NCBI RefSeq assembly: GCF_003201815.1
Contig: NZ_QJKB01000011.1
Location: forward strand, 62,001 to 126,000
From: Undibacterium pigrum
GTDB taxonomy: Bacteria; Pseudomonadota; Gammaproteobacteria; Burkholderiales; Burkholderiaceae_D
Direction of reading: 5' to 3'
DNA length: 64,000 bases
Positions within the stretch are counted from its first letter, which is position 1. Every line of letters starts with the position of its first letter. Under the pieces are notes generated by a model. The model saw nothing but the letters and a program-made list of their open reading frames with translations, had not been told where the DNA came from and did no database searches. The position numbers were made by a program, and so were the translations under genes. Positions 49,903-58,545 of this stretch are shown here, piece after piece.

Positions 49903-50361
49903 TTATTTATAGATGCCGCATGCCACGATGACATCCCCATTTTTTTCAAAATAAGTGGATTTCAGTTCTATTACTTTGGTAGTCGGATTAGGCCATTTGT
50001 AGTCTATCCAGCCCTTACCCTTGCTCTTGGCGATGGCCAGCAATTCTTCAATAAAAGGCTTCTCGTCTACATCTTTCAGTGTGCTGAGATTTTTGCCTAT
50101 CAATTTGGCATTGGCACCATGTGCCAATACTTTGCCATTCAAATCCAGCACAAAAATATACATGTCACGGTCTATGAAGCTGCCAGTGGCATTATTGAAT
50201 TCACTATAGGCAGCTTCATTGCCCTTGGTTTTGATATAGGGGATGGCTTTTTTCACCATGGCTTCAGCTTCCTGAGTTGTACCATGATCTGCTGCCAATA
50301 CGCTGTGACTGACAAAAACACTGAAGAACATCAGTGCCAGGAATTTAATGAAACTACGCAT
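49903..50361 (-). CDS. Exported single-Cache-domain protein
   Basis: 152 residues with a signal peptide (FLALMFFSVFVSHSVLA). The mature part is one Cache domain of the sCache_2 kind: AIPYIKTKGNEAAYSEFNN, SFIDRDMYIFVLDLNGKVLAHGANAKLIGKNLSTLKDVDEKPFIEELLAIAKSKGKGWIDYKWPN, KSTYFEKNGDVIVACGIY. It lacks a membrane anchor or signalling domain, so it is a free periplasmic ligand binder, perhaps feeding a separate receptor. It is in the same orientation as DUF3052 but 64 bp away. Confidence 0.88.
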   Translation of the reverse strand: MRSFIKFLALMFFSVFVSHSVLAADHGTTQEAEAMVKKAIPYIKTKGNEAAYSEFNNATGSFIDRDMYIFVLDLNGKVLAHGANAKLIGKNLSTLKDVDEKPFIEELLAIAKSKGKGWIDYKWPNPTTKVIELKSTYFEKNGDVIVACGIYK

Positions 50362-50500
50362 GATAAGTCTCCTTTATTGTTGTGGGATACCAAATTCCGG
50401 TAGTTCATCAAACTCCAGGAATCTGATATCCCTCAACATACAACTATCTGCGCTTCATTACTATCAAACTTGCATACAAGTAACAAAAATTAGCTTTGCT

Positions 50501-50530
50501 TATGCGGGCTTATGCGGGCTTATGCGTTCT
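50501..50530. repeat. Decamer tandem repeat at the iorB-like stop
   Basis: TATGCGGGCT occurs twice (50501-50510, 50511-50520) and once as TATGCGTTCT (50521-50530). The last unit holds the TAA stop of the reverse-strand oxidoreductase gene. Slippage is the simplest origin. Confidence 0.8.
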
Positions 50531-52766
50531 TATAAGGCAGTTCACGCCAACGCTTGCCACTGACCCTGGCGATGGCATTCGCAAAAGCGGGTGCCAGCGC
50601 TGGCAAGCCGGGCTCACCCATGCCAGTAGGTGCATCTGCACTGGGGACGATGTGCACTGCTACTTGTGGCATATCGGTAATACGTGGCACGACAAAGTCA
50701 CCGAAATTGCTTTGCTCAACCACACCATCCTTGAGTGTGATCGCTGCACCCGGCAGGCACATCGACAGACCCATCAATGCCGCCCCCTGTACCTGGGCCT
50801 CCACGCTTTTTGGGTTGACAGCCAGGTTGCAATGCACACCCGCAGTCACCTTATGCAGTTTGGGCTGGCCATTTTTCATGGATGCCTCAACCACGTAAGC
50901 AACGACAGACGAAAATGATTCATGCACAGCTACACCATAGGCACGTCCTGCTGGCAATTTCTTTTTGCCATAGCCAGATTTTTCCACTGCCAGTTGCAAT
51001 GCCGCTTTATGCCGTGGATGTTTGTCACCCATGAGTTTCAGGCGGTAAGCCACCGGGTCTTGCTTGGTGGTCTGGGCAATTTCATCGATCAGGGTTTCCA
51101 TGACAAAGGCGGTGTGGGTAGAACCCACGCTGCGCCACCACAAGACCGGCACATTGATCTTGGGATGATGGACAGACAGGCGCATAGGCATTTCATACGG
51201 TTCTTTCATGCCTTCAACTGCCGTGATATCCACACCATCTTTGACCATCATGGATTCAAACGGCGTGCCACCAACGATGGACTGGCCGACGATGACATGA
51301 TCCCAGCCCAGGATATTGCCCTGGGCATCAAACCCTATCTCTGCCTTGTGCAAATGCATGGGGCGGTAGTAACCACCCTTGACATCATCCTCACGGCTCC
51401 ACAGCGTGCGTACCGGTGCATCCAGCCCCGCTGTTTGTGCTGCCTTGGCAACATTGCAGGCTTCCACCACATAATCACTGGTAGCAATCGCGCGGCGACC
51501 GAAACCGCCACCTGCATACTGGGTATGCACGGCGATATTTTCCGGCTTCAGGCCCAGGGTCTTGGCAGCGGCGAAACCATCGAGTCCTGGCATTTGCGTG
51601 CCCATCCACAATTCTGCCTTGTCGCCTTTGATGGCAACCGTGCAATTCAGCGGTTCCATAGGGGTATGGGCAAGATAGGGGAAGACAAATTCGGCATTCA
51701 GCTTATGTGGTGCTGTCGCTATTTTCGAGACATCATCATTGAACTTCAACGCTCCCTGCTTCTTCGCCAGCTCTTTATAGCTGGCCAGCATTTTGGCGGA
51801 GTCCACTTTTTCTACGCCATCAGTATCCCATTCCAGCTTGAGGGCATCGCGGGCCTGTTTGGCTGGCCAGTAACCAGTCGCAATAATCGCCACGCCTTCG
51901 CCACCCCGGTCGGTAGGCACGCGCAGCACTGCCTTGACACCCTTGATGGCTTTTGCCGCCGTGTCATCAATAGTCTTGACCCTGGCACCAAATACCGGTG
52001 GCCGTGCGACTACCGCAGTCAGCATGCCGGGCAGGTGGGTATCAATACCAAAATCCTGGGTGCCTGTGGACTTGGCTTTGGCATCAAGGCGTCCTGTGGG
52101 TTTGCCTATCAGGCGGAAGTTTTTCGGGTCTTTCAGCGTGACTTTTTCTGGCACTGGCAATTTCATGGCAGCATCTGCCAAGTCGCCATAGCCCAGTTTC
52201 TTGCCACCGGGGCCGATGACATTGCCATTTTCAGTACGCAGGCTGGCAGGATCAACTTGCCACTGGTTGGCCGCAGCCTGTATCAGCATGGCACGGGTGC
52301 GAGCACCAAGTTCGCGGTATTGCGTATAGGAGTGGGCGATGGAGTTCGAGCCCCCCGTCAAATGCATGCCAAACGCCGGGTCGACATAGGCAGGGTGGTT
52401 ATTGCCATTCGCGCTTTTGACCCTGGACCAGTCGGCATCGAGTTCTTCGGCCAGTATCAGGGGCAGGCTGGTTTGCACACCCTGGCCAAATTCCAGGCGG
52501 TTGAAGGTGACAGTGACTGTGCCATCCTTGGCTATCTGTACGAATGCGCCAGGTTGTTCAGTAGGCTTCAAACCAGCGGGTGCTTTGGCGGCAGCATCCT
52601 GCGCTGTTGCCAGCATGGGATAGCAACCCAGGGCAAAACCGCTGGCTGTGGCCATCTTCAAAAAGCTGCGGCGGCTCAGGCCAGCAGGTGCGGTTTCAGG
52701 TGTAGCAGATTGCAGTAGCGACAGCAGATGGCGTGGCATCTCATCAAGGCGGGCTTCAAAATGCAT
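50520..52766 (-). CDS. Molybdopterin-binding aldehyde/isoquinoline oxidoreductase large subunit
   Basis: 748 residues of the IorB type in the xanthine dehydrogenase family. A twin-arginine signal lies at about 30-60 (LSRRSFLKMATASGFALG), so the enzyme is exported folded. The molybdopterin domains show FVQIAKDGTVTVTFNRLEFGQGVQT, AVVARPPVFGARVK, FVFPYLAHTPMEPLNCTVA, GGGFGRRA, GVAVHESFSSVVAYVVEA and the final GMGEPGLPALAPAFANA, where Glu is the catalytic base of the family. It hydroxylates or oxidises a substrate of unknown identity. It follows its 2Fe-2S partner by 11 bp; no cytochrome c subunit is next to it. Confidence 0.9.
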   Translation of the reverse strand: MHFEARLDEMPRHLLSLLQSATPETAPAGLSRRSFLKMATASGFALGCYPMLATAQDAAAKAPAGLKPTEQPGAFVQIAKDGTVTVTFNRLEFGQGVQTSLPLILAEELDADWSRVKSANGNNHPAYVDPAFGMHLTGGSNSIAHSYTQYRELGARTRAMLIQAAANQWQVDPASLRTENGNVIGPGGKKLGYGDLADAAMKLPVPEKVTLKDPKNFRLIGKPTGRLDAKAKSTGTQDFGIDTHLPGMLTAVVARPPVFGARVKTIDDTAAKAIKGVKAVLRVPTDRGGEGVAIIATGYWPAKQARDALKLEWDTDGVEKVDSAKMLASYKELAKKQGALKFNDDVSKIATAPHKLNAEFVFPYLAHTPMEPLNCTVAIKGDKAELWMGTQMPGLDGFAAAKTLGLKPENIAVHTQYAGGGFGRRAIATSDYVVEACNVAKAAQTAGLDAPVRTLWSREDDVKGGYYRPMHLHKAEIGFDAQGNILGWDHVIVGQSIVGGTPFESMMVKDGVDITAVEGMKEPYEMPMRLSVHHPKINVPVLWWRSVGSTHTAFVMETLIDEIAQTTKQDPVAYRLKLMGDKHPRHKAALQLAVEKSGYGKKKLPAGRAYGVAVHESFSSVVAYVVEASMKNGQPKLHKVTAGVHCNLAVNPKSVEAQVQGAALMGLSMCLPGAAITLKDGVVEQSNFGDFVVPRITDMPQVAVHIVPSADAPTGMGEPGLPALAPAFANAIARVSGKRWRELPYKNA

Positions 52767-52777
52767 GGCTATTCTCC

Positions 52778-53236
52778 TCAGGCCAGAGTGGATGCAGCAT
52801 CATGGATGGCAGCACGGATGCGCACATAGGTACCACATCGGCAGATATTGCCTGCCATGGCGCCGTCGATATCTGCATCGCTGGGTTTCTTGTTGGTTTT
52901 CAACAATGCAGTGGCGCTCATGATCTGCCCGCTTTGACAGTAACCGCATTGAGCAACATCATGTTTGATCCAGGCAGCCTGCACGGCCTTGCCGACCTTG
53001 TCCTGGCTCATGGCTTCGATCGTGGTGATTTTTTGGCCAGCGGCGGCTGAAATCGGTGTAACGCAAGAGCGTATTGCCTGGCCATTCAAATGCACGGTAC
53101 AGGCACCACACAATGCCGCACCGCAGCCAAACTTGGTGCCTGTCAGGCCCAGTGAGTCACGTAGCGCCCATAGCACTGGCGTGGATGGGTCAGCATCTAG
53201 CTGGTGTTCTTTGCTATTGATATTCAGTGCAGTCAT
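52778..53236 (-). CDS. 2Fe-2S small subunit of the molybdenum hydroxylase
   Basis: 152 residues with both cluster sites of the IorA/CoxS class: the plant-ferredoxin-like FGCGAALCGACTVHLNG (Cys set around residues 40-50) and the C-terminal CGYCQSGQIMSATALL with NICRCGTYVRIRAAI. It shuttles electrons from the molybdenum centre. The start at 53236 has GGAGAAC upstream; a longer frame begins at 53332. The lack of its own signal peptide is normal, since it travels with the Tat-exported large subunit. Confidence 0.93.
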   Translation of the reverse strand: MTALNINSKEHQLDADPSTPVLWALRDSLGLTGTKFGCGAALCGACTVHLNGQAIRSCVTPISAAAGQKITTIEAMSQDKVGKAVQAAWIKHDVAQCGYCQSGQIMSATALLKTNKKPSDADIDGAMAGNICRCGTYVRIRAAIHDAASTLA

Positions 53237-53463
53237 GGAATAGTTCTCCATCCGGTGAGGTGGTTGCAGGGGCGGAACAGGAAAAAAACGGGGAAAACAG
53301 AGTGGACAAGTCTGGCAAACAGACCCATCCATATTTGGTTTACTTAACTACTATAGAATATTTTTAGCGTTTGGGTGCGAGAGACGAAAAAACCACGGAA
53401 AAGCTTTGTTTTCCGTGGTTTTATTTGCACTTATTGAGTAATGTGGTCGAGCAGAATTTTTCT

Positions 53464-53658
53464 TAGGACTTACGCAAAATTGTCCCAGCAAGGCTACCGC
53501 CAATAAAACCTCCCTGGCAAGGGAGGTTCGTTCCGTCGGCAGACAATACATTGTCTGAAACCCCGACTACACCGTAGCGACGAAGACAGTACTTTAGTAC
53601 CGAATCTTGCTAAACACGGGAGCTGCAACGCAGCTGGGGCGGTTTTGCGTAAGTCCTA
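53464..53658 (+). repeat. Palindromic element, long form, copy C
   Basis: Arms TAGGACTTACGCAAAATTGT and GGTTTTGCGTAAGTCCTA. The inner hairpins are AACCTCCCT / AGGGAGGTT at 53507-53528 and CAGACAAT / ATTGTCTG at 53540-53557. Against copy B each differs by a base-pair swap that keeps the stem (A-T to T-A and C-G to T-A). It ends one base before the stop codon of the reverse-strand ligase gene at 53660. Confidence 0.9.
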
Positions 53659-53659
53659 T

Positions 53660-54907
53660 TTATTCGTATTTGCGGGCGTCGTCTATTACCTTGCCATCGT
53701 TTGCCAGGCTGCCGACCGCAACAAACTGCACATCGCCACGCAATTTGGTGACATCGCGCAGGCTGTCGACAATCGCGGCTTGCAAGGTGGAATTGCCAGT
53801 CACAGTTTCACAATGCAGGCTCATGACATCGTTCGCCATTTCGCCAGTCACCACCAGCCTGGCCTTGCTGATTTCAGGATGACGCTTGACCACTTCGGCG
53901 ACTTGCGAAGGATGGACAAACATGCCCTTGACCTTGGTCGTTTGGTCTGCTCGCCCCATCCAGCCCTTGATGCGCTGATTGGTACGGCCACAGGGCGAAA
54001 TGCCAGGCAGTATCGCCGACATATCGCCAGTACCAAAACGTATCAGCGGGTAGTCAGGGTTGAAGGAAGTGATGATAACTTCGCCAACTTCACCTTCTGC
54101 CACCAGGTCACCCGTGCCAGGACGGACGATTTCGAGTATCAGGTCTTCATCCAGTATCATGCCGGGATTGACCTGGCCATCGGTCACGCTTTCATAGGCA
54201 ATATTGCCTATGTCGGCAGATGCATAGATTTGCAATACCTGGGCTACGCCATGTTCCTGCAGCCATTTGCGCAAGGAAGGTGGCAGTGCTTCGGCACCGA
54301 CGATGGCGCGCTGTACGCTGGAAATATCGGCGCCCATGTCCAGGGCTTTTTCCAGGATGATTTTCAGGAAACTGGGCGTACCTATATAGGCATCAGGCCG
54401 CAGTTCTGCCATGGCCTGTACCTGCATTTCCGTCTGGCCTATACCGGCCGGGATGACGGCGCAACCTATGCGGGCAGCGGCGCTCTCCACCATGAAGGCG
54501 GCAGGCGTGAAATGATAGGAAAAACAGTTTTGCAAGAGATGACCAGCCCGCAAGCCTATTGCATGCATGGGGCGGGCGAAGCGCCACCAGTCCTGGCCGC
54601 GTCCTTCCGGGTCAAAGATGGGGCCGGGCGACATGAAGATATGTCCCATCTGCCGCGCTGGGGTGGTATTGAGGCCACCAAACGGTGGCAAGGCTTTTTG
54701 CAAATCCTTGAGATCGGATTTGCGTGTCACCGGCAATTGCGCCAGTGCACTGCGGCTCTTGATGTCATGCGCATCCACGCCTTGCAATATCCTGCCCCAG
54801 CCTTCTGCAGTCTGGGCATGGGCAATCAATTGCGGCAGCTTGTTCATCAGCGCTTGTTCGCGGCTTTGTGGATTGCGGGTTTCCAGGGCGTCCAGATAGT
54901 CACTCAT
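53660..54907 (-). CDS. Phenylacetate-CoA ligase-like AMP-forming enzyme, divergent
   Basis: 415 residues of the PaaK-like ligase family: RARMP-equivalent start, LPVTRKSDLKDLQKALPPFGGL, ARIGCAVIPAGIGQTEMQVQAM, YIGTPSFLKIILEKA, IVGAEALPPSLRKWL, YASADIGNIAYES, RFGTGDMSAI, GMFVHPSQVAEVV. The usual Ser/Thr/Gly-rich ATP loop is replaced by IFMSPGPIFDPEG, so ATP use is less certain. It follows a branched-chain-type ABC operon, suggesting it activates the imported acid. Two palindromic elements flank the gene in opposite orientation. Confidence 0.82.
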   Translation of the reverse strand: MSDYLDALETRNPQSREQALMNKLPQLIAHAQTAEGWGRILQGVDAHDIKSRSALAQLPVTRKSDLKDLQKALPPFGGLNTTPARQMGHIFMSPGPIFDPEGRGQDWWRFARPMHAIGLRAGHLLQNCFSYHFTPAAFMVESAAARIGCAVIPAGIGQTEMQVQAMAELRPDAYIGTPSFLKIILEKALDMGADISSVQRAIVGAEALPPSLRKWLQEHGVAQVLQIYASADIGNIAYESVTDGQVNPGMILDEDLILEIVRPGTGDLVAEGEVGEVIITSFNPDYPLIRFGTGDMSAILPGISPCGRTNQRIKGWMGRADQTTKVKGMFVHPSQVAEVVKRHPEISKARLVVTGEMANDVMSLHCETVTGNSTLQAAIVDSLRDVTKLRGDVQFVAVGSLANDGKVIDDARKYE

Positions 54908-54937
54908 GAGCATGCTCTATAGTGGTTGATTTGTCGT

Positions 54938-55041
54938 TAGGACTTACGCAAAACCGCCCCAGCAGCGTTGCAGCTCCTAGCCGTACCATTCGTACTGTCT
55001 TCGTCGCTGCGCCTTGCTGGGACAATTTTGCGTAAGTCCTG
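54938..55041 (-). repeat. Palindromic element, short form, copy D (inverted)
   Basis: Inverted relative to copies A-C. Arms are GGACTTACGCAAAACCGCCCC and its near-complement GGACAATTTTGCGTAAGTCC. Compared with copy A, paired swaps occur in the arms (GTGC/GCAC to GGAC/GTCC, ACACA/TGTGT to ACGCA/TGCGT) and in the inner GTAGC/GCTAC to GCAGC/GCTGC stem. It lies between livF, whose stop is 35 bp away, and the ligase gene. Confidence 0.9.
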
Positions 55042-55076
55042 TTTTTGCATCTGTGTTGCTGAATATTTTTTGTTGT

Positions 55077-55937
55077 TTATGCCAGCCAACGCTTGCGTCG
55101 GCGATAAAATTTCATATCCTTGAAACTCTTGCGGCCTGCGCCTGAGACACCAAGATAAAATTCCTTGACGTCTTCATTGCTGCTGAGGTCCTTTGCCTCG
55201 CCTTCCATGACGACCCTGCCGTTTTCCAGGATGTAGCCAAAGTCGGCATAACGCAGGGCGACATTGGTGTTTTGTTCGGCCAGCAGGAAAGAGACTTTTT
55301 CCTGCACATTAAGACTTTTGACGATTTCAAAAATTTCTTCCACCAGTTGTGGTGCTATGCCCATCGATGGTTCATCCAGCAAGATCATCGACGGTTTGGC
55401 CATCAGGGCGCGGCCTATCGCGCACATCTGTTGTTCACCACCTGAGGTATAACCGGCTTGTGAATTGCGGCGTTCACGCAGGCGCGGGAAGTAGTGATAC
55501 ACCTTCTCCAGCTCGGCCTTGAGTTCACTGCGCGACAGGCTGCGCGTGTAGGCACCGGTCAGCAGGTTTTCTTCTACCGTTAAATGCCCAAAACAATGGC
55601 GGCCTTCCATGACTTGCGACAGGCCACGCTTGACCAGTTCATTTGGCGTCAGGTGATCGACGCGCTGGCCGCGGAAAGTAATATCGCCCTTGGTGATATC
55701 GCCGCGCTCGTTACGCAGCAGTGTCGATATCGCTTTCAGCGTGGTTGATTTACCCGCCCCATTGGCACCCAGCAAGGCAACGATCTTCCCTTGCGGTACT
55801 TGCAGGGAAATACCTTTCAACACCAGGATCACATGATCGTAGATGACTTCGATATTATTGACGCTGAGATAGGCGATGTCGGTCGCTGCTGCCGTTGCCG
55901 CCGTTGCCGCTTCTGCCGTAATGCTATGAACGCTCAT
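55077..55937 (-). CDS. livF: Branched-chain-type ABC ATPase LivF
   Basis: 286 residues. Walker A GANGAGKST, signature YTSGGEQQMCAIGRAL, Walker B MILLDEPSMGI and the LivF-typical LVKRGLSQVMEGRHCFGHLTVEENL. A short Ala-rich lead (AAATAATAAA) precedes the fold. The C-terminal 30 residues past the usual end are basic (FKDMKFYRRRKRW). It is last of five transporter genes and uses the same substrate as the others, unknown but probably a hydrophobic acid given the flanking CoA ligases. Confidence 0.9.
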   Translation of the reverse strand: MSVHSITAEAATAATAAATDIAYLSVNNIEVIYDHVILVLKGISLQVPQGKIVALLGANGAGKSTTLKAISTLLRNERGDITKGDITFRGQRVDHLTPNELVKRGLSQVMEGRHCFGHLTVEENLLTGAYTRSLSRSELKAELEKVYHYFPRLRERRNSQAGYTSGGEQQMCAIGRALMAKPSMILLDEPSMGIAPQLVEEIFEIVKSLNVQEKVSFLLAEQNTNVALRYADFGYILENGRVVMEGEAKDLSSNEDVKEFYLGVSGAGRKSFKDMKFYRRRKRWLA

Positions 55938-56012
55938 GATCTTGATCTGCAATGATTTGTACAAAGGGGGGGCGGAGGCACAGTCTGGCCTCCGCTGGTT
56001 ACTGCTTACCGC

Positions 56013-57314
56013 TTACTTCAAACAGGCGGGTGTGATTTTTTTCTCAGCCGCATATTTGTTGGATGACTCTTCCAGCATGGCGCGTGTCAAAGCCTTGTCA
56101 CCGGTCACCCAGTTAGGCGTGATGGCTTTCCATTTGTCACCTGTCCATTGCTGTACCTTGACTGCGCCGGAACCTTCATGATCTTCGCAAGAAGTTTTTA
56201 CAGGTGGGAACATGCCCATTGCTCCCAAAGCTTTTTGACGTGCTTCATCCACATTCAGGTTTTCAAAACCCCAGCGGATTTGCTCGGAAGTCATGAGCTT
56301 GCCCTTGCCGAATTTTTCCTGTGCTTTCAAAATGGCTTCTGTCCACAGGATAGCGGCAGTTACACCACGCATGTGATACACAGTACCGACACGGGTTTTA
56401 TCGCCGAGATTACCTTTGCCAGCCGCATACACCTTGCTGCGGATTTCATCCAGTACAGGATAATTGCCAGGCGTATTGAAAGTCATCGCGGTATAGCCTT
56501 TTGCAGCATCGCCAGCTGGAATTGCATCTTCTTCTGAACCTGCCCACCAGACGCCCAGCATTTTTTCGCGTGAATAGCCATTGCGTTGTGCAGTCTTGAT
56601 CGCCACTGCATTCATGACGCCCCAGCCCCACAGGATCACATAGTCAGGATTGGCCTGGCGGATTTGCAGCCATTGCGATTGCTGTTCATTGCCAGGATGG
56701 GCAACCGGGATCTTGATAAGCTCGAAACCATATTGCTTGGCCTGTGCATCCAGTACCGGGATAGGTTCTTTACCGAAGGCAGAGTCGTGATACAGATGAA
56801 CGATTTTCTTGCCCTTGAGTTTGTCCATGCCACCAGATTTATCGCCCAGGTATTTGGTCATGGCCGCAGCCTGGTTCCAGTAACTGGTGATCAGCGGGAA
56901 AACATAAGGGAAGACTTTGCCATTGGCTGCGTCAGACCGGCCATAGCCCAGCGTTGTCAAAGGAATTTTATCTTCAGCAACACGGTCAAGAATGCCGTAG
57001 GCAATACCGGTAGAAAGCGGTTCTACCAGTGAGGCACCGCCCTGGGTTTTTTTCAGACGCTCATAGCATTCGACACCGCGCGAGGCATTGTATTCAGTCT
57101 CGCATTCTTCCCAGGAAATCTTGACGCCATTCAAGCCGCCCTTGGCATTCACCAGATTGAAGTAATCGATGGCGCCGCCGTAAAAGCCCGAACCGCCAGC
57201 CGCATACGGGCCTACGCGATATGACAGAATGGGAATGAATTGATCATTCGCCTGGGCCGCATTGACAGCACCCAGGATTGCCGAGGCCATCAGCAGGGAT
57301 TTAAGCAGTTTCAT
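56013..57314 (-). CDS. Branched-chain-type periplasmic substrate-binding protein
   Basis: 433 residues with a signal peptide ending at AAQAND near residue 22. The type I binding fold shows FIPILSYRVGPYAAGGSGFYGG, YFNLVNAKGGLNGVKISWEECE, GASLVEPLSTGIAYGIL, KKIVHLYHDSAFGKEP, NPDYVILWGWGVMNAVAIKTAQRNG and TAILWTEAILKAQEKFGKG. The length and the ANDQFIPI start fit LivK-like proteins in this kind of operon in Burkholderiales, where the substrate is often not an amino acid. ATG at 57314 is set by GGAGACAAT upstream. Confidence 0.9.
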   Translation of the reverse strand: MKLLKSLLMASAILGAVNAAQANDQFIPILSYRVGPYAAGGSGFYGGAIDYFNLVNAKGGLNGVKISWEECETEYNASRGVECYERLKKTQGGASLVEPLSTGIAYGILDRVAEDKIPLTTLGYGRSDAANGKVFPYVFPLITSYWNQAAAMTKYLGDKSGGMDKLKGKKIVHLYHDSAFGKEPIPVLDAQAKQYGFELIKIPVAHPGNEQQSQWLQIRQANPDYVILWGWGVMNAVAIKTAQRNGYSREKMLGVWWAGSEEDAIPAGDAAKGYTAMTFNTPGNYPVLDEIRSKVYAAGKGNLGDKTRVGTVYHMRGVTAAILWTEAILKAQEKFGKGKLMTSEQIRWGFENLNVDEARQKALGAMGMFPPVKTSCEDHEGSGAVKVQQWTGDKWKAITPNWVTGDKALTRAMLEESSNKYAAEKKITPACLK

Positions 57315-57444
57315 ATTGTCTCCTTGTGGTTTTGGATGGATATTGCCTGATGCTTTTCTGGCTTTTTGTACAAATTTCTTACAAAACTGAAGCATCTTTA
57401 TTATGAACTCTCTTTACTCTCGGTACTAATCTACTTGTAATCGC

Positions 57445-58503
57445 TTAATGCGGGAAAGGCCAGAGGCGCAGCTTCTCTTTTGTTATTTGCCACAACCTCG
57501 CCAGGCCATGTGGTTCTACAATCAGGAAGAAAATAATCAGTGCGCCAAATACCATCAGTTCCAGATTGGATGCCACGTTGGTCGGCAAGGACAGGCCATG
57601 GGCAATCAGGTTCAGCACGATAGGCAGCAGGATGATGAAAGCCGAACCAAGGAAAGAGCCGAGTATAGAACCTACACCACCGATGATGATCATGAACAGG
57701 ATGCGGAAAGACAGGTCAAGGTTATAGGCTTCTGGCTCTACCGTGCCGAGGTAGGCGTAGGCATACAGGGCACCTGCGATGCCACAGTAAAATGAAGATA
57801 CTGCAAAGGCCAGTAACTTGGTACGCATGAGTCGAAAACCGATGACTTCTGCCGCTACGTCCATGTCACGCACAGCCATCCATGAGCGGCCCACGTTGGA
57901 ACGCACCATATTCTTGGCCAGCATGGACATGACACAGACGACTGTCAGCGTCAGCAAATACTTTTTAACCGGTGTATTGATAGCCATGCCAAGTATCACC
58001 ATTTCTTGCGCCGTGATGACGCCGGAAGAACTGTAATTGGTAAACCACTGTATCTTGGTCAGGCACCAGACCACAAAGAATTGCGTTGCCAGCGTTGCTG
58101 CCGCCAGGTAAAAACCGCGTATGCGCAATGAGGGCAAACCAAAGGCAATACCCACCATGGCTGCCGACAGGCCACCAAGCACAAAAGCCAGCAAGACCGG
58201 GATGCCGGGTATGCGCAAGACAAAGTTATAAGAGGCAAAAGCGCCCACCGCCATGAAGGCCGCTGAACCTAGCGACAATTGACCCGCATAACCAGTCAGG
58301 ATATTCAGGCCCAGTGCTGCCAGCGAGAAAATCAGGAAGGGGATGAAGATGGCTGAAAATGCATAATTACTTGCGACGTTAGGCACGACGAAAAATGCCG
58401 CAAGCAAGACGATGGCAATACCTATACGGTCTTGCCTTATAGGAAAAATCTGGCTATCTGCCTGGTAACTCGTTTTAAACTGACCTGCTTCACGGTAGAA
58501 CAT
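57445..58503 (-). CDS. livM: Branched-chain-type ABC permease LivM
   Basis: 352 residues with about nine membrane segments: LNILTGYAGQLSLGSAAFMAVGAFASY is the family core, followed by GLSAAMVGIAFGLPSLRIRGFYLAAATLATQFF and AFAVSSFYCGIAGALYAYAY, GGVGSILGSFLGSAFII. The N-terminal 25 residues are a polar lead (SYQADSQIF). It is the second inner-membrane subunit of the transporter and follows livH by 42 bp. Confidence 0.92.
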   Translation of the reverse strand: MFYREAGQFKTSYQADSQIFPIRQDRIGIAIVLLAAFFVVPNVASNYAFSAIFIPFLIFSLAALGLNILTGYAGQLSLGSAAFMAVGAFASYNFVLRIPGIPVLLAFVLGGLSAAMVGIAFGLPSLRIRGFYLAAATLATQFFVVWCLTKIQWFTNYSSSGVITAQEMVILGMAINTPVKKYLLTLTVVCVMSMLAKNMVRSNVGRSWMAVRDMDVAAEVIGFRLMRTKLLAFAVSSFYCGIAGALYAYAYLGTVEPEAYNLDLSFRILFMIIIGGVGSILGSFLGSAFIILLPIVLNLIAHGLSLPTNVASNLELMVFGALIIFFLIVEPHGLARLWQITKEKLRLWPFPH

Positions 58504-58545
58504 GTTGTTCCTCTACTCTGCTAATTTTGCTGAACTACAGGACAA

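Noticed and set aside
50922..52718. Open frame of about 600 codons on the + strand opposite the molybdenum hydroxylase
   Set aside because: It mirrors the codon bias of the real reverse-strand gene, which has full family motifs, and its own translation has none.
53645..54922. Open frame of about 425 codons opposite the PaaK-like gene
   Set aside because: Antisense shadow of a well-supported gene, with no recognisable domain.
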